Positions 5,373 to 7,064 of a DNA stretch of 7,064 bases are shown piece by piece; position 1 is the stretch's first letter, and every line of letters starts with the position of its first letter. This DNA is from a bacterium SM23_31. GTDB taxonomy: Bacteria; SM23-31. The translations under genes and the position numbers were made by a program. The notes under the pieces were generated by a model. It was given only the letters and a program-made list of their open reading frames with translations. It was not told the origin of the DNA and did not search any database. The stretch spans positions 1 to 7,064 of the forward strand of contig LJUD01000164.1 in the NCBI GenBank assembly GCA_001304035.1, read 5' to 3'.

Positions 5373-7064
5373 TTACCTGATTAACATCATTTTCTTAACT
5401 GCCGAAAATTCGCCAGCCTGGATACGGAATATATAAGTACCCGAGCTTACTTTTTGACCTGTACCGTCCGTTCCATCCCATATAATCTTAAAAACTCCGG
5501 AAGGTAAATTCTCCGAAATTAATGTTTTTACTAATTGGCCCGTTATATTGTATATTTTCAATGTTACAAAAGACGACCTGGGGATTTGGAATGTAATTGT
5601 TGTTTCCGGATTAAATGGATTCGGATAGTTTTGATACAAATTAAATCCACCCGGAATATACCTCTCCGGTTCAACCACAGCTGTTATTAACTCTTCATTT
5701 CTGGTTGTAATCGCCCACAAAGAAAAGTGGTCTACAGTTAAGGTGATTGTATTATTGATATTATCAATAGTAACGGGAACTGAATGCCATATAAAGCCTC
5801 TTGCATCGGTAGAGTCATAAAAACACACAGCAAGGCTGTCTTCATCGATACCCAGTATGTTGAGCAGGCTGTCTGAATAACTAAAGGTTACCTCAGCGGA
5901 AAAGTAGTCAACATCTAAAGAAATACAAAAATAAATTATACCTTTATTAAAAGCCGGAACATCGGGAAAACTGTCTGCAATATCGGTATACTGGGTGACA
6001 GTTAAAGTTTTATTAGCAACATCACCGCTTGTGAAATCAAGCATCAAAGAAGAAGTTGGACCGAAATTGAGAGTAATACAGGATGTGTCTTCAGGAAATT
6101 TAATAATTATTGGTTCATTTGTTTGCCAAATTTTCTCCTGTACCGTAATATTCCAGGTAATATCGGCAAATACATTGCCATCCGTAACAGCGGCTTTGAT
6201 AGAATGTGTGCCTTTTGAGCCCAAAGGGAAATGTATCAATGCAGTCATTGTACTATCCGACATCATGCCGGACAATATTGAGACATCGTCGTAATACCAC
6301 GCATAGTAAATCGCCGCGCCGTTATAATTTTCAACTATTATCGAAAATTCAACTGAATCATACTCGGTTATCACCGTATCTAATTCCGGAGAATATGCAG
6401 TTATCGCTAATACTCTAACAACATTGTTCACGGTTAACAGGAAAGATTCATTATCTTCGCCGCCCTTACCATCTTCAACCCTCACAGAAACAGTATATTC
6501 GCCCGATTGCTCGAAATCAGGCGTCCAGTTAATCTCTCCCGAACTCGTATCTATTGTCATTCCAACTGGTGCGGTAGTTAAAGAATAAGTCAAAGTATCA
6601 CCGTCAGCGTCAGAAGCGTATACCTGTCTTGTAAATGTATCCCCCTCGTTCATTGTCGTATCTGTCATGGTAGTGATAACAGGGGCTCTGTTAACATTGA
6701 TTACCGTTAACAGGAACGACTCAGTATCTTCACCACCCTTACCATCTTCAACCTTCACAGAAACAGTATATTCACCCGACTGCTCGAAACCGGGCGTCCA
6801 GTTAATCTCTCCCGAACTCGAATCTATTGTCATTCCTACCGGTGCGGTAGTTAGAAAATAAGTCAAAGTATCACCGTCAGAGTCAGACGCGTATACCTGT
6901 CTCGTAAATGTATCCCCCTCGTCCATTGTAGTGTCTGTCATGGCAGTTATAACAGGGGCTCTATTAATATTTATTACCGTTAACAGGAACGAATCATTAT
7001 CTTCACCGCCCTTGCCATCTTCAACCCTCACAGAAACAGTATATTCACCCGACTGCTCGAAACC
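5373..7064 (-). CDS. Secreted multidomain protein with Ig/cadherin-like repeats and T9SS sorting domain (C-terminal part)
   Basis: 563 residues are visible; the frame is open at the window edge, so the N-terminus and signal peptide lie beyond it. Numbering from the edge, residues 1-33 are the end of a repeat and 34-124 and 125-215 are two complete 91-residue repeats. Each repeat carries NRAPVIT, DGDTLTY, PVGMTID, SGEINWTP and VEDGKGGED, the pattern of He_PIG/cadherin-like domains (PF05345 type); the acidic DxDGD motif suggests calcium binding. Residues 216-311 form a different Ig-like domain, and 312-467 a beta-rich module ending in VDHFSLWAIT. Residues 468-563 are the T9SS type A sorting domain: NLYQNYPNPFNPETTI, then LKIYNITGQLVKTL, then GTYIFRIQAG and a basic end KKMMLIR. 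In this family the C-terminal domain directs passage through the outer membrane and is then usually removed. It is probably a cell-surface or extracellular adhesin-like protein; no catalytic domain is visible. The stop TAA is at 5375-5373. Confidence 0.9.
   Translation of the reverse strand, partial: GFEQSGEYTVSVRVEDGKGGEDNDSFLLTVININRAPVITAMTDTTMDEGDTFTRQVYASDSDGDTLTYFLTTAPVGMTIDSSSGEINWTPGFEQSGEYTVSVKVEDGKGGEDTESFLLTVINVNRAPVITTMTDTTMNEGDTFTRQVYASDADGDTLTYSLTTAPVGMTIDTSSGEINWTPDFEQSGEYTVSVRVEDGKGGEDNESFLLTVNNVVRVLAITAYSPELDTVITEYDSVEFSIIVENYNGAAIYYAWYYDDVSILSGMMSDSTMTALIHFPLGSKGTHSIKAAVTDGNVFADITWNITVQEKIWQTNEPIIIKFPEDTSCITLNFGPTSSLMLDFTSGDVANKTLTVTQYTDIADSFPDVPAFNKGIIYFCISLDVDYFSAEVTFSYSDSLLNILGIDEDSLAVCFYDSTDARGFIWHSVPVTIDNINNTITLTVDHFSLWAITTRNEELITAVVEPERYIPGGFNLYQNYPNPFNPETTITFQIPRSSFVTLKIYNITGQLVKTLISENLPSGVFKIIWDGTDGTGQKVSSGTYIFRIQAGEFSAVKKMMLIR
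6420..7064 (-). repeat. Tandem 273-bp coding repeats (91-residue Ig/cadherin-like units)
   Basis: The exact period is 273 bp, with no indels: the TGCTCGAAA landmark occurs at 6508, 6781 and 7054. Complete units span 6693-6965 and 6420-6692, and a partial unit (99 bp) runs from 6966 to the edge. The two complete units agree at 82 of 91 residues, so they duplicated recently or are kept alike by recombination. The array continues past the window. Confidence 0.92.

Noticed and set aside
5995..6861. Plus-strand open frames (5995-6294, 6206-6418, 6667-6861) opposite the large minus-strand gene
   Set aside because: They lie antisense to a protein with clear repeat and T9SS domains, lack ribosome sites and recognisable families, and are shadows of the repeat coding.

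Overview
The window is about 7 kb of AT-rich bacterial DNA. It most likely comes from an uncultured member of the FCB (Fibrobacteres-Chlorobi-Bacteroidetes) superphylum, such as an Ignavibacteria, KSB1, Marinimicrobia or Cloacimonetes-like lineage. Two things point there. The minus-strand gene ends in a textbook type IX secretion (T9SS) C-terminal sorting domain with an NLYQNYPNPFNPET motif. The plus strand carries a row of 6-bladed beta-propeller lipoproteins of the kind common in these phyla. Clear Shine-Dalgarno sequences before several genes argue mildly against a typical Bacteroidales genome. The exact lineage cannot be fixed from sequence reading alone.

Layout: (1) 62-763 (+) is the C-terminal 60% of a beta-propeller lipoprotein. 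Its 5' end is lost in a C-rich, heptamer-like stretch at 1-58. (2) 800-1996 (+) and 2077-3312 (+) are two full-length paralogues with lipoprotein signal peptides. (3) 3401-4483 (+) is a more distant beta-propeller lipoprotein. (4) 4550-4840 (+) is a small TIGR04076-family protein. These five share a strand, with gaps of 36-88 bp, and could be one transcript. (5) 4922-5119 (-) is a short helical/coiled-coil protein. (6) 5373-7064 (-), running off the window, is the C-terminal 563 residues of a large secreted protein with near-identical 91-residue Ig/cadherin-like repeats and the T9SS sorting domain. A hairpin plus U-rich tract follows it.

The most notable signal is at the 3' ends of the propeller genes. 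All four loci carry an almost invariant nucleotide block of about 28-43 bp encoding the tail YKIDPAVYGK plus stop, although the gene bodies have diverged strongly. In the fourth gene this block lies outside the reading frame, just after the stop codon. A 4-bp tandem duplication (AAATAAAT, 4478-4485) explains this: removing one copy restores a VEKYVFDPAVYGK ending that aligns with the other three. Two of the genes also share a 28-bp identical block across the lipoprotein cysteine. Conserved ends around diverged middles suggest gene conversion or exchange of gene bodies in a tandem family of envelope lipoproteins. That mechanism is inference; the repeats themselves are directly visible.

Functionally, the window looks like an envelope/surface locus: propeller lipoproteins anchored by lipid and a multidomain T9SS-exported, probably adhesive protein. 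No enzyme, transporter or regulator is visible that would assign the lipoproteins to a pathway.
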